Shown: positions 34,565 through 43,354, numbered from the stretch's first letter. The stretch: 64,000 bases of DNA from Shewanella corallii (GCF_023349125.1 NZ_JAKIKT010000002.1:744001-808000), one strand, 5' to 3'. The notes: generated from the sequence alone by a model not told the origin. A program made the numbers and translations.

Positions 34565-36274
34565 ATGGATACCAGTTTACGTCAGCCAACAGGGATCCGC
34601 TGGCTGGATGATGCCTTACTGCTCGGCATTATGGCGGTGTTGGCCGGTTGCGGCCTGATATATGAATACCTGCTGTCTCATTATGCAGGTCGCATTTTGG
34701 GTGCCCTTGAGGCTGCCATCTACACCATGATAGGTCTGATGATTGTCTCAATGGGCCTGGGAGCCTTTGCTGCCCGCAAGATTCGATGCGCCTTTACCGG
34801 CTTTGCAGTGCTAGAGCTGGCAGTCGCCCTGTGTGGCTCTCTCGCTATCATCATTACAGCGGCGGTTATCGGCTTTGGCCATGTTTTGCCTCAGACCATA
34901 GCAGATACTTTTAACCTGCCACCGGATATGCTGCCTGAAGGCGGGCTTATCGACACTTTCCAAACACTGAGCCGCTACCTGCCCTATGTTTGGGGGGTGA
35001 TACTTGGGTTAATGATCGGGATGGAGATCCCCTTAATCGCCCGGGTCAGACAATCCCTCAGCGAAGCTCATCTTATCCATAACGCCGGAACCATTTATGG
35101 CGCTGACTACATAGGTGCTGGTATAGGCGCTGCTATCTGGGTGTTGACCATGCTGGCGCTGGATATTCAACTGGCCGCAGCCCTGACAGCCAGCTTTAAT
35201 CTGTTGGCAGGCTTTGTGTTTATCTTTAGGTTCTGGCACCAAATACGTCATGTAAGACTGTTACTGGCGGGACATATTCTGGCATCCGGCGTATTGATGA
35301 TACTCGCCATCCATGGTCCCTCCTGGGAGCAGGGATTCAATAATCTGCTTTACAAAGACAAGGTGGTTTACCACCAGGCGACCCGTTTTCAACAACTCAC
35401 CTTTACCGAGCGATTGCGAGGTGAAGGGCTTGCTCCGGTTTACTCACTCTACATCAATGGCCGCCTGCAGTTCGCCAGCGATGATGAACATATCTACCAC
35501 AGCTTTCTGGTACATCCGGTATTGGCAGCATCGGCCCGTCAAAACAAGGTGCTGATTATTGGTGGTGGTGACGGCTTGGCCCTGAGAGATGTCCTCAAGT
35601 GGCAGCCTGAAAAAGTTACCCTGATGGATCTGGATGCAGATATGGTGACTTTGTTTCGGGGTGACAACCCGGCAATGCCGGAAAAGCTGAAGCAGCAGTT
35701 GACTCAACTGAATGTAAATGCGCTGCAGGACCCCAGACTTGAGCTGATTACCGATGACGCCTTCAATGGCGTGGATGACCTGCTGAAACGGGGTGATAAG
35801 TTCGACGCCATCATAGTCGACCTGCCGGACCCCAGCCACCCGGACCTGAATAAGCTGTACTCGGACTTCTTCTATCGCAAGCTGGCCAATCTGCTCAGTG
35901 CAGACGGCGCCATTGGGATCCAGTCTACCTCCCCCTACCACGCCAAAAAGGCGTTTATCAGCATAGGAAAAACGCTGGGCAGCGCCGGATTCAATGTCAA
36001 TCAGTATCACCATAATGTGCCAAGCTTTGGTGAGTGGGGATGGACCCTGGGCACCCTGAAAGGCCGGGATGGCCAGCAGAGATTAACGCAGCTGGAGCAG
36101 TTACCGGTTGACGATCACTGGCTGACGACAGGTTTGGTACGGGCTTCATTCGAATTCCCCGCTAATTTTTACGACGGCAGCGAAGATATAAAAATCAATA
36201 CCTTAGGAACTCAGCATATCTATATGTACCACAGAGCAGCCTGGGGAGAAGCTCAGGGAATGAATCTTTTTTAA
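34565..36274 (+). CDS. Membrane-anchored spermidine-synthase-like aminopropyltransferase
   Basis: 569 residues. The N-terminal part (about 15-245) has seven or so membrane helices; the C-terminal domain (about 260-530) is a spermidine synthase fold with LIIGGGDGLALRDVLKWQPE (dcSAM-binding loop), LMDLDADMV, and IIVDLPDPSHPDLNKLYS, where the catalytic Asp and the polyamine-binding region lie. Typical soluble SpeE lacks the membrane part. It would transfer an aminopropyl or related group at the inner membrane; the acceptor is unknown. It sits directly between DUF350 and DUF2170 genes. Confidence 0.88.
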   Translation: MDTSLRQPTGIRWLDDALLLGIMAVLAGCGLIYEYLLSHYAGRILGALEAAIYTMIGLMIVSMGLGAFAARKIRCAFTGFAVLELAVALCGSLAIIITAAVIGFGHVLPQTIADTFNLPPDMLPEGGLIDTFQTLSRYLPYVWGVILGLMIGMEIPLIARVRQSLSEAHLIHNAGTIYGADYIGAGIGAAIWVLTMLALDIQLAAALTASFNLLAGFVFIFRFWHQIRHVRLLLAGHILASGVLMILAIHGPSWEQGFNNLLYKDKVVYHQATRFQQLTFTERLRGEGLAPVYSLYINGRLQFASDDEHIYHSFLVHPVLAASARQNKVLIIGGGDGLALRDVLKWQPEKVTLMDLDADMVTLFRGDNPAMPEKLKQQLTQLNVNALQDPRLELITDDAFNGVDDLLKRGDKFDAIIVDLPDPSHPDLNKLYSDFFYRKLANLLSADGAIGIQSTSPYHAKKAFISIGKTLGSAGFNVNQYHHNVPSFGEWGWTLGTLKGRDGQQRLTQLEQLPVDDHWLTTGLVRASFEFPANFYDGSEDIKINTLGTQHIYMYHRAAWGEAQGMNLF

Positions 36275-36294
36275 ACAATTTGTCATTACCGCTT

Positions 36295-36307
36295 GACATA
36301 ATATGTC
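36295..36307. promoter_or_regulatory. Palindromic operator candidate, distal copy, before DUF2170-PspA
   Basis: GACATAATATGTC; with the two preceding T residues it forms TTGACA (36293-36298), a consensus -35. The sequence TAATCT at 36315-36320 is a weak -10 at 16-bp spacing. A protein bound here would cover the -35. Confidence 0.65.
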
Positions 36308-36328
36308 CAGCGGTTAATCTTTAACCCA

Positions 36329-36341
36329 GACATAATATGTC
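36329..36341. promoter_or_regulatory. Palindromic operator candidate, proximal copy, before DUF2170-PspA
   Basis: GACATAATATGTC again, exactly 34 bp (about three helical turns) downstream of the distal copy and 13 bp before the DUF2170 start codon, just upstream of its GAGAGGA ribosome-binding site. Two identical sites in helical phase suggest cooperative binding by a repressor. Confidence 0.65.
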
Positions 36342-36354
36342 AGAGAGGACAATC

Positions 36355-36768
36355 ATGAACATCCACAGCATTGCAGACCATCTAGGAAAGTTGGGCGACA
36401 ACTCAAGCACTGGCTTGAAATTCGATTGTTTCCCAATATCAGGCGACGTAGACGTACTGCAGGTCAATATCGAAGGACGCGAAGAGCTGCCGATATTCGT
36501 TTCCGTTACTGACAACCAGATCCTCTGCATCAGTTATCTGTGGGGTGAGGATGAAGTGAAGCAGGAAAAGCGTATGGAGATGTTTGAAACCATGTTGGAA
36601 CTCAATATTCCCATGCCCCTGTCAGCCTTTGCCAAGATAGACAATAAGTACGTGGTGTACGGTGCACTGTCTATCAAGTCCAGTATGGAAGAGATTGAAG
36701 ATGAACTCTCCCTGCTGTCTGACAACTGTTTGGAAGTCATCGATGAGATGGCCGACTACCTCAACTAA
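36355..36768 (+). CDS. DUF2170 protein (YjfI-like)
   Basis: 137 residues from ATG 36355 (GAGAGGA upstream); an ATG at 36337 would lie inside the proximal palindrome. An acidic, compact alpha/beta protein with the family strands LPIFVSVTDNQILCISYLWG and IPMPLSAFAKIDNKYVVYG, and an acidic C-terminal helix. DUF2170 (E. coli YjfI) is typically encoded next to the PspA-like YjfJ, as here (12 bp gap). Probably a cytoplasmic PspA partner; the role is not established. Confidence 0.85.
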   Translation: MNIHSIADHLGKLGDNSSTGLKFDCFPISGDVDVLQVNIEGREELPIFVSVTDNQILCISYLWGEDEVKQEKRMEMFETMLELNIPMPLSAFAKIDNKYVVYGALSIKSSMEEIEDELSLLSDNCLEVIDEMADYLN

Positions 36769-36780
36769 GGAGCCAAGATT

Positions 36781-37470
36781 ATGGGTATTTTAAATAAGAT
36801 ACTGACTGCATTCCGTGGTGGCGCCAATGAAGTTGGCCAGAGTATTGTTGATGCCAACTCCACCCGAATTTTTGAGCAGGAGATCCGCGACGCGGAAAAG
36901 CACCTGACTCAGGCCAAGCGTGATTTGACCGATGTGATGGCCAAAGAGATGCATGCCGCCCGTGAAGTAGACCGCATCAAACGCGCAGTCGCTGAGCATG
37001 AAGGCTACGCTTCTCAGGCACTGGATCAGGGCAATGAAGCGCTGGCAATAGAAGTAGCTGAAAAGATAGCGACTTTGGAGCAGGAACTGTCAGAGCAACA
37101 GTCTGCCAATGACAGCTTTACTGCCCATGCAGCCAGACTTAAGGATCTTGTTAAAAAGACCGAACGCCAACTGGCCGACTACAAGCGCCAGCTAACCATG
37201 GTGAAAACGACTGAAAGTGTGCAGAAAGCCACTGCCACTATTACAGACTCCTTCACCAGCAGTAACTCCAAGTTGCTGAATGCCAAGGATTCACTGGAGC
37301 GCATCAAAGCCCGTCAGCAGCAGTTTGACGATAGGCTACAAGCAGCTGAAAACCTTGAAGCTGAAGGCAGCGATAAATCACTGCAGGACAAGCTGGCCGC
37401 TGCAGGCATTGGTGAACAGAAAACCACAGCCAACTCAGTGCTGGACCGGATTAAAGCCGGTAAAAAGTAA
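36781..37470 (+). CDS. PspA/IM30 family protein (YjfJ-like)
   Basis: 229 residues, almost entirely coiled coil: NKILTAFRGGANEVGQSIVD at the start (amphipathic helix), IFEQEIRDAEKHLTQAKRDL, and heptad-rich helices to about 190, with a short end (ASVLDRIKAGKK-like). These are ESCRT-III-fold proteins that bind and reshape stressed inner membrane. No pspF, pspB or pspC is present, so control is not the classical sigma-54 Psp type; the twin palindrome upstream is the likely control site. A terminator-like hairpin follows the gene. Confidence 0.93.
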   Translation: MGILNKILTAFRGGANEVGQSIVDANSTRIFEQEIRDAEKHLTQAKRDLTDVMAKEMHAAREVDRIKRAVAEHEGYASQALDQGNEALAIEVAEKIATLEQELSEQQSANDSFTAHAARLKDLVKKTERQLADYKRQLTMVKTTESVQKATATITDSFTSSNSKLLNAKDSLERIKARQQQFDDRLQAAENLEAEGSDKSLQDKLAAAGIGEQKTTANSVLDRIKAGKK

Positions 37471-37488
37471 AGTATTAAGTCCCGACCT

Positions 37489-37515
37489 GCCGGCAGTACT
37501 CCTGCCGGCCTTTTT
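37489..37515 (+). terminator. Terminator inside the cluster, after the PspA gene
   Basis: GCCGGCAG (37489-37496), 5-nt loop, CTGCCGGC (37502-37509), then CTTTTTC. It lies 18 bp after the PspA stop and 27 bp before the DUF2491 start, so it should reduce transcription into the distal genes and make DUF2170-PspA the highly expressed unit. Confidence 0.8.
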
Positions 37516-37541
37516 CGTTTATCAACCACAGGAGTTGAGAT

Positions 37542-38189
37542 ATGGGATTTCTGGACAAACTGTTTGGCGATAAAAAGTCTCAGGCACCAAAGCGGGTGTT
37601 GGACCACCCTAAAAAACTCAACCCGGGAGATATGATCTCTCTGGACGACAGCTTTGCCCTGCCGTCCCAACTTAAGGGACAGCAACTCAAAGTTGAACAC
37701 GTCTCTTGTTACGAATATGAACATAATCGCAGTGCCGAATGGCAGCTTAGAGGGAACGATAACCTGCCGGTATTTATGTCGGTTGAAACTGACGATGAAG
37801 AGTGGCTTTGCTTCAGCGTTAAAGTCACCCGGGATAAAGTGGAGCAGCTATTTGATCTGGATGAATTTGCAGAAATTTTCGAGGAACCCGGCCAGGCTGT
37901 ATTAAAACTCAAGCCCGAGGCTCGAAGTCAGCTTCCTGAACTTGCCCACTGGCTTGCCGATGAGTACCATCAGTCCACTTTTGCCGCATATGGCTACTAC
38001 CATCAAAATGATTATCGCCTGATGTCCCCTCCCACCGGCCGGGGTGAACCTTTTGAAAGCTATCGTCTCGACAGTGCTGATGAATCCCGCGCTGTGGAAA
38101 TTGAAGTGTATGAAAGTGGTGAAACAGATGTCATGCTGACTCTGTACCGCCCTCTGTCGGACATTCGTGACTTCTGGCCCGGAGCATAG
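37542..38189 (+). CDS. DUF2491 protein (YjfK-like)
   Basis: 215 residues, acidic, soluble. The start MGFLDKLFGDKKSQAPKRVL, then ISLDDSFALPSQLKGQ and FMSVETDDEEWLCFSVKV, fit DUF2491 (E. coli YjfK). The GFLDKLFG opening resembles a membrane-binding amphipathic helix. CAGGAG precedes the ATG. It is co-directional with PspA but behind a terminator. Confidence 0.85.
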   Translation: MGFLDKLFGDKKSQAPKRVLDHPKKLNPGDMISLDDSFALPSQLKGQQLKVEHVSCYEYEHNRSAEWQLRGNDNLPVFMSVETDDEEWLCFSVKVTRDKVEQLFDLDEFAEIFEEPGQAVLKLKPEARSQLPELAHWLADEYHQSTFAAYGYYHQNDYRLMSPPTGRGEPFESYRLDSADESRAVEIEVYESGETDVMLTLYRPLSDIRDFWPGA

Positions 38190-38196
38190 ATTTCCC

Positions 38197-38526
38197 ATGA
38201 GTAAATCACCGCAGCAACTACCTGAAACCTGGCAGGTCAATCAGAAGGCTGCCAAAGCCACTCAGGTCGCCTTCGATCTGGATGAGAAATTTCAATACTC
38301 AATTCGCAAAGCAGCATTGGATGCCGGCGTCAGCCCTTCTGATCAAATCCGAACCATTCTTGGTCTGCCGGTAGCGACCCGCCCTAAGCGTCCACGTCTG
38401 ACGGTTTCACTGAGTGAAGCAGACTATGCCGCACTGGCAGAAAAATATGGCCTGACCACAGACTCACAGCTTGAAATCAAGCGTCGGGTATTGGATGAAC
38501 TGGTGCAATTTGCCTCTGAAGATTGA
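38197..38526 (+). CDS. Small protein with two ribbon-helix-helix-like units
   Basis: 109 residues from ATG 38197, 7 bp after the DUF2491 stop. Two segments have the strand-helix-helix rhythm of RHH proteins: about 27-62 (TQVAFDLDEKFQYSIRKAAL, then GVSPSDQIRTILGL) and about 71-105 (RLTVSLSEADYAALAEKYGL, then IKRRVLDELVQF), joined by a basic Pro-rich linker (ATRPKRPR). If real, one chain could bind DNA as a pseudo-dimer. It is a candidate for the regulator of the palindromes in this cluster; this is inference from secondary-structure pattern only. Confidence 0.6.
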   Translation: MSKSPQQLPETWQVNQKAAKATQVAFDLDEKFQYSIRKAALDAGVSPSDQIRTILGLPVATRPKRPRLTVSLSEADYAALAEKYGLTTDSQLEIKRRVLDELVQFASED

Positions 38527-38532
38527 AATGTC

Positions 38533-38558
38533 GGGGTCGGCTCTTTTATGCTGACCCC
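38533..38558 (+). other. Intercistronic hairpin before the channel gene
   Basis: GGGGTCGGC / GCTGACCCC: a 9-bp stem with one G-U pair and an 8-nt loop, no T tract. It starts 6 bp after the preceding stop and may act in mRNA processing or as a weak terminator. Confidence 0.45.
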
Positions 38559-38586
38559 ATAATCAATATCAGGGAACCGGGAAATA

Positions 38587-39396
38587 ATGAGTGAACAAAA
38601 GGAGTTGAGAGTCAGGCAATTTGAGATGCCAACGCCGATAGATCTGGCGATGATGGTGCTCTCTCTGGTTTCCGTAGTGCTGGTACTGGTGTTGGCTTTT
38701 GGAAGACTCAACCCACAAACCCGGGAACTCCTGCTGTTTATCGATACCAGCATCTGCATTATTTTCCTCAGCAATTTTTTTATTGGCATGGTGCGGGCCA
38801 GAGACAGATGGTTCTACTTTAAGCACCACTGGATCGACTTTGTCGCCAGTATCCCAGCCATTGAACCATTGCGGGTGATGCGCCTGTTCCAAATCCTGCG
38901 GGTAGTTCGTCTGATCAGGGTAACCCGCTCACTGATTATTCCCCTGCTTCGTCAACGCAAACAAACCACAATCGCCAGTTTGCTACTGGCATTGGTGCTT
39001 ATTCTGTCACTCTCTTCCATGCTGATTTTGATTGTGGAAAGCGGCGTGGAGGGAGCCAATATTCAGACCGCGCAGGATGCGGTCTGGTGGACGCTGGTAA
39101 CCATCTCTACCGTTGGCTATGGCGACTTCTACCCTGTGACTACTGCAGGCCATGTAGTGGGTACTATCGTGATTGTCTGCGGCGTCAGCTTCTTCGGTGT
39201 TATCTCAGGTTATATGGCATCAGTTTTCGTCGCGCCTGAGCAACAGGAAAACGCAAAAGAGCAGCAAAAGGAGATGCGCAACGAAGTAGAGAATGTGCTG
39301 AAACGCATGGAGGAAAACCAAAACCGTATTCTGGCAGAGTTGGATGAAGTCAAAGCTGAACTGGCGAAACACAGGGAACAGTTTCCGGACAAGTAA
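38587..39396 (+). CDS. Voltage-gated-like K+ channel with C-terminal coiled coil
   Basis: 269 residues. Six membrane helices with a Kv-type layout: an Arg-rich S4-like helix (LRVMRLFQILRVVRLIRVTR, about 97-116) and the pore signature TISTVGYGDFYPVT (about 175), the K+-selectivity filter. The C-terminus (about 215-268) is a long charged coiled coil, usual for tetramerisation. Ion channels of this type are recurrent partners of PspA/polyamine-enzyme clusters; polyamines block K+ channels, so a functional link is plausible but unproven. It is the last gene of the cluster, convergent with the first giant lipoprotein. Confidence 0.92.
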   Translation: MSEQKELRVRQFEMPTPIDLAMMVLSLVSVVLVLVLAFGRLNPQTRELLLFIDTSICIIFLSNFFIGMVRARDRWFYFKHHWIDFVASIPAIEPLRVMRLFQILRVVRLIRVTRSLIIPLLRQRKQTTIASLLLALVLILSLSSMLILIVESGVEGANIQTAQDAVWWTLVTISTVGYGDFYPVTTAGHVVGTIVIVCGVSFFGVISGYMASVFVAPEQQENAKEQQKEMRNEVENVLKRMEENQNRILAELDEVKAELAKHREQFPDK

Positions 39397-39436
39397 CCCT
39401 TTCATTGTTCTGAGCCAAAAGAAATACTGTTGACCA

Positions 39437-42400
39437 CTATAAATCCAGGTCCAGAAACAGCTGAGTTTGATGAGTAAAATCATCCTGTAAAGCGCTGCTG
39501 TCTCCACCATGGGTGTCTGTCCCCCAGGTAACCAGGCTACCATCCTGGTTTCGGGCAACGTAAGCAAAATAGGTGTGCCATATGTGGGTAACACCATTGA
39601 ATTGACTCTGCACAGCACTTGAGTCGCCCCCCATATGGCTAACGCCCCAGGTCACAACATCACCTGACTCAAGAGCGGCAGCGAATGCCATCTCTCCGCC
39701 GCTGACAAATTTAACACCCACCAGATCTGCCTGCACTGCGCTACTGTCTCCGCCACCACTGCCATTTCCCCAGGTCACCAGCGTTTTATCACTTTTTAAC
39801 GCTGCATAAGCAAAAGAGTTGGCAAATACCTGCTCTACATTGGTAAGGCCAGCCTGAACAGCACTGCTATCACCTCCAAGGCCAGACGAACCCCAGGTCA
39901 CAACGCTGCCGTCCCCTTTCAAGGCCGCAAAAGAGTAATAGTTTGAGGCAATCGTTTTGACATTGGTCAAATCGGCCTGAACCGATGCGCTGCTGCCACC
40001 GGATCCCAGCGCCCCCCAGGTAATCACTGAGCCGTCTGTTTTCAACGCAGCAAAGGCGTTACGATTGGGAAACATCTTGGAGATATTGGTTAAATCAGCC
40101 TGCACAGCACTGGCATCACCACCATTGGTCGTATTCCCCCAAGCCACAACTGTGCCATCAACTTTCAGGGCAGCAAATGCCGAATCATTATTATAGATTT
40201 CAGCGACGTTAACCAAAGAGGCCGCAATGCCAGAACAATTTCCTCCACTGCCGCTTTCTCCCCAGCAAATCACAGTGCCATCCTGCTTTAATGCCGCAAA
40301 AGCTGTATTGGTCGAAAAAACTCTGATGACATTGGTCAACTGGGCTTGCACACCACTGGAGTCCCCACCTTTAGCACTGTCCCCCCAGGTAACCACGCTG
40401 CCGTCAGCTTTAACTGCCGCAAATGCCCAATCTGTTGCATAAACTGCGATCACTGAGTTCAATTGCGCGTGCACACTGCTGGCATCCCCCCCATAATTAG
40501 CATTTCCCCATACGACCAAACTGCCATTGGATTTTCGTGCGGCAAATGCCTTATTGGAAGTAGTCACAGACTCAACATCGACCAAATCAGACTGAACCCC
40601 ACTCGAGTCTCCACCATAATCAGCCAATCCCCAGGCTCTGGCAAATCCATCAGTACGCAGTGCCGTCATCGCATAATCATTGGCAATCACCTCATCTATG
40701 TATTCAGGCCGGATCACCACCTGAGCTGATGCTGTTTTACAGGCATTCCCCCCGTTTACGCCGCTGCCATCGGCATTACAGTATCGATTTTTTACGCTTA
40801 CCCTCACGCCTACTCCATAATCCTTATCATCATCCACCAAGGCATATTCAGCGTCACTGCCAGTAACAGGAATACTGTCCACTTCAAATTGATATTCAGT
40901 TCTTGTGGGATGATCACAGCCAGTACAACTGACTCCTGAAGCAACAGGCCCAGAGTAATCCAGTGACAAAGAGGTCACTGCCGGTTCTGCAGGAGCACTG
41001 ATGGTCAGAGACACGGCTGCGGAGGCAAGATTGCCTTCGCCGTCTGTCACCTCATAAAAGAAGCTATCGCTGCCATAGCTGATGTCGTCGGGGGTATAGT
41101 TAAGTACCAAGTCGCTGGCACTCAGTGCAGTGGTTCCCAATACAGCGCCATACACCCGGGACAGGCTAATATTTCTGCCTGTGGAGTTGGACACAAATGC
41201 CGAAACATCAATCGCCTGCAAGCCAGCATCCATGGCATAGCTTCCCAGGGTGATGTTATTTGCCGTTAGCACCGCCTGTGAGCTTGAGGTGATTTGAATA
41301 ACATTGGACGCCGTGGCCAGTCCATCTGTGACGCTGTAGCTGATTGAGTCAGTACCGGTAAAGCCATTGGGCGTGTATTCAAGCTGCAAGCCAGTGCTGC
41401 TGATAGTGGCCGGTGCCGTAGCGCTGCCCAGCTCACTCAGAGTGAGTGAATCCCCGTCAGCGTCTGAAGTGTACAGGCTCAAATCAATACTCAGGCTGCC
41501 ACCGGCATAAGGGTCGATTGCCAGTGTTATGGGCTGCGCGACCGGCGCTTGATTATCAATGGACACATTGACCGTTCCCAGAGCAAAGCCTCCTTTGCCG
41601 TCTGACACCACATAGCTGAAGCTATCCGCAGGAATGGAGGCCGAAGCGGTATAAGTCAGTTCCAGAGTGCCGGAAATCGTAACGCTACCCAGTGCGCCAT
41701 AAACCTGAGTCACAGACAAACTGTCCCCATCGGCATCTGATACCAAGCCGGTAAGGTCTATCACCCGTTGGGAAGACGCCTGTATTTGCTGCAGCGTCAA
41801 CGTCAGAGTCGTTGCTGCGGCGGTGGGAATCTGGTTTGCCGGTGTGGCATCAGACACAGTGGCACTGATATGACCCAGCGCGCTGCCACCTTTGCCATCC
41901 GAGACTTGATAGACAAACTCATCAGCACCAACATAACCTCCGGGAGTGTACTCCAGAGTTAATCCACTGACAGCAACCCGGCTGTCACCACCAAATATGG
42001 CAATAGAGAGCGGGTCAGAGTCGGCATCAGCAACCAATCCCAGCGCGGCTAAATCCAAGGTGACCTGTGTGACACTGTCAGTTGAAAAACTGTAATCAGC
42101 CGCAGTAGGAGAGGTATTGTCAGGCGCGGGGCTGGCATCCGTCACATTGACAACCAAGAGACCGGCCGCCATCCCGCCTCGTCCATCCGAAACCAGATAT
42201 GTTGCCGTATCGACCCCAATAAAACCGCCGGGAGAATAAGTCACCAGCTCCCCGGACAGTGCAAAGCGAGAGTCCGCCTGAAGCAGTTCAGTCACACTGA
42301 CAGCGTCTCCATCCACGTCGCCATAAGCGCCGTTCAATGAAATGGTCAGATTAGTGAGGCTGTCGGTGCTCGAGTTCAAGTCATTGGCATAGGGCAGATT

Positions 42401-43354
42401 GTTATCCAGGTCACTCACAGCCACGACCAAAGTTCCTGTCGCAACAACGCCTGAGGAGACAAGGGTATAGACAACCTCGGTAACGCCTGCAGCCAATGCA
42501 GATAGGCTAATCTCGTTGTCGCTGGCTATTGATGCGCTGACAGCGCTGTTGGAGGGTGTGACCTGACTTATCTGCCAGCTGTCTGATGCTGTCACTGCAC
42601 TACTGATATCCAGCGTGACACTTTGCCCTGTGGTCATCTCCTGCACCAGCGTTGACACACTTAAAGTAGCCGGGGGCGGGGTGTTATCGGTCACCGTCAT
42701 CTGAATCAGGCCTGCCGCCCAACCGCCCTTGCCATCGGTCACTATATAGGTGGCACTGTCGATACCCACAAAACCATTGGCGTGATAAGTCAGGATGTGT
42801 CCGTCAACTACAAACCTTTCATCACTTTGAAGTAAATCGGTCACCGTCAGCTCATCACCATCCCTATCAGAGATATAACGGGACAGGTCAATCTCCAGCT
42901 TAGCCGTTCCATTTGAAATAAGTTGAATGTCTGCCGCAGAGGGCGATGTATTGACGGGGCTTGAGACCACTATCGCCATATACCCCTGATAGATGTTCCC
43001 CCCCGACTCCACTCTGTATGTCACATCAGCCATACCAGCGCCATCGGCAATCACCTCCAGTTCAGTGGCAGACAGCAAAGCCACCCTGACAGGGCCGGTA
43101 ACCGACAACACATCGGTAATTTGCCATGCCTCTCCCGAACTGACTTCTGACGACAGGTCCAATGCCCGCTGCTCACCCACACGGAATTCTGAAACAACCA
43201 GATTAATGATAGGAGCCGGAGAAGGATTGGTTTCAACGACTGAAAGCAAAGACAGGCCAGACGGCTCTTCAGGCGAAGGCGACTCAGACTCGCTGCAAGC
43301 AGACAACAAGACTGTGAGCATAAATACACTAACAAGCTGGCGAAGGTGCGACAC
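39437..43354 (-). CDS. Giant lipoprotein A: cadherin/Ig-like modules plus ten 41-residue repeats
   Basis: 1305 residues from GTG 43354 (GGAGA about 9 bases upstream). Signal peptide with lipobox LLSA|C (Cys20) followed by Ser/Glu/Pro residues. About residues 45-770 are tandem beta modules of alternating type, one with the DxDGDxLxVxxL...Y.P.GFVGxDSATYxVxDGKGG pattern of cadherin-like/VCBS repeats. Residues about 860-885 hold four Cys (GVSCTGCDH and YCNADG..NACK). The end (about 888-1300) is ten repeats AFAALKxDGSVVTWGxxxxGGDSSxVQxxLTNV, RCC1-like but shorter, probably a beta-propeller. Likely surface exposed. A paralogue lies directly upstream. Confidence 0.88.
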   Translation of the reverse strand: MSHLRQLVSVFMLTVLLSACSESESPSPEEPSGLSLLSVVETNPSPAPIINLVVSEFRVGEQRALDLSSEVSSGEAWQITDVLSVTGPVRVALLSATELEVIADGAGMADVTYRVESGGNIYQGYMAIVVSSPVNTSPSAADIQLISNGTAKLEIDLSRYISDRDGDELTVTDLLQSDERFVVDGHILTYHANGFVGIDSATYIVTDGKGGWAAGLIQMTVTDNTPPPATLSVSTLVQEMTTGQSVTLDISSAVTASDSWQISQVTPSNSAVSASIASDNEISLSALAAGVTEVVYTLVSSGVVATGTLVVAVSDLDNNLPYANDLNSSTDSLTNLTISLNGAYGDVDGDAVSVTELLQADSRFALSGELVTYSPGGFIGVDTATYLVSDGRGGMAAGLLVVNVTDASPAPDNTSPTAADYSFSTDSVTQVTLDLAALGLVADADSDPLSIAIFGGDSRVAVSGLTLEYTPGGYVGADEFVYQVSDGKGGSALGHISATVSDATPANQIPTAAATTLTLTLQQIQASSQRVIDLTGLVSDADGDSLSVTQVYGALGSVTISGTLELTYTASASIPADSFSYVVSDGKGGFALGTVNVSIDNQAPVAQPITLAIDPYAGGSLSIDLSLYTSDADGDSLTLSELGSATAPATISSTGLQLEYTPNGFTGTDSISYSVTDGLATASNVIQITSSSQAVLTANNITLGSYAMDAGLQAIDVSAFVSNSTGRNISLSRVYGAVLGTTALSASDLVLNYTPDDISYGSDSFFYEVTDGEGNLASAAVSLTISAPAEPAVTSLSLDYSGPVASGVSCTGCDHPTRTEYQFEVDSIPVTGSDAEYALVDDDKDYGVGVRVSVKNRYCNADGSGVNGGNACKTASAQVVIRPEYIDEVIANDYAMTALRTDGFARAWGLADYGGDSSGVQSDLVDVESVTTSNKAFAARKSNGSLVVWGNANYGGDASSVHAQLNSVIAVYATDWAFAAVKADGSVVTWGDSAKGGDSSGVQAQLTNVIRVFSTNTAFAALKQDGTVICWGESGSGGNCSGIAASLVNVAEIYNNDSAFAALKVDGTVVAWGNTTNGGDASAVQADLTNISKMFPNRNAFAALKTDGSVITWGALGSGGSSASVQADLTNVKTIASNYYSFAALKGDGSVVTWGSSGLGGDSSAVQAGLTNVEQVFANSFAYAALKSDKTLVTWGNGSGGGDSSAVQADLVGVKFVSGGEMAFAAALESGDVVTWGVSHMGGDSSAVQSQFNGVTHIWHTYFAYVARNQDGSLVTWGTDTHGGDSSALQDDFTHQTQLFLDLDL
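39455..40690 (-). repeat. Ten tandem 41-codon repeats in giant lipoprotein A
   Basis: Ten units of 41 residues (about 123 bp each) with consensus xFAALKxDGSVVTWG then xxxxGGDSSxVQxxLTNVxxI. The units have diverged in DNA sequence, so they are not a recent expansion. The fourth unit carries two Cys (VICWGESGSGGNCSG). Confidence 0.85.
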
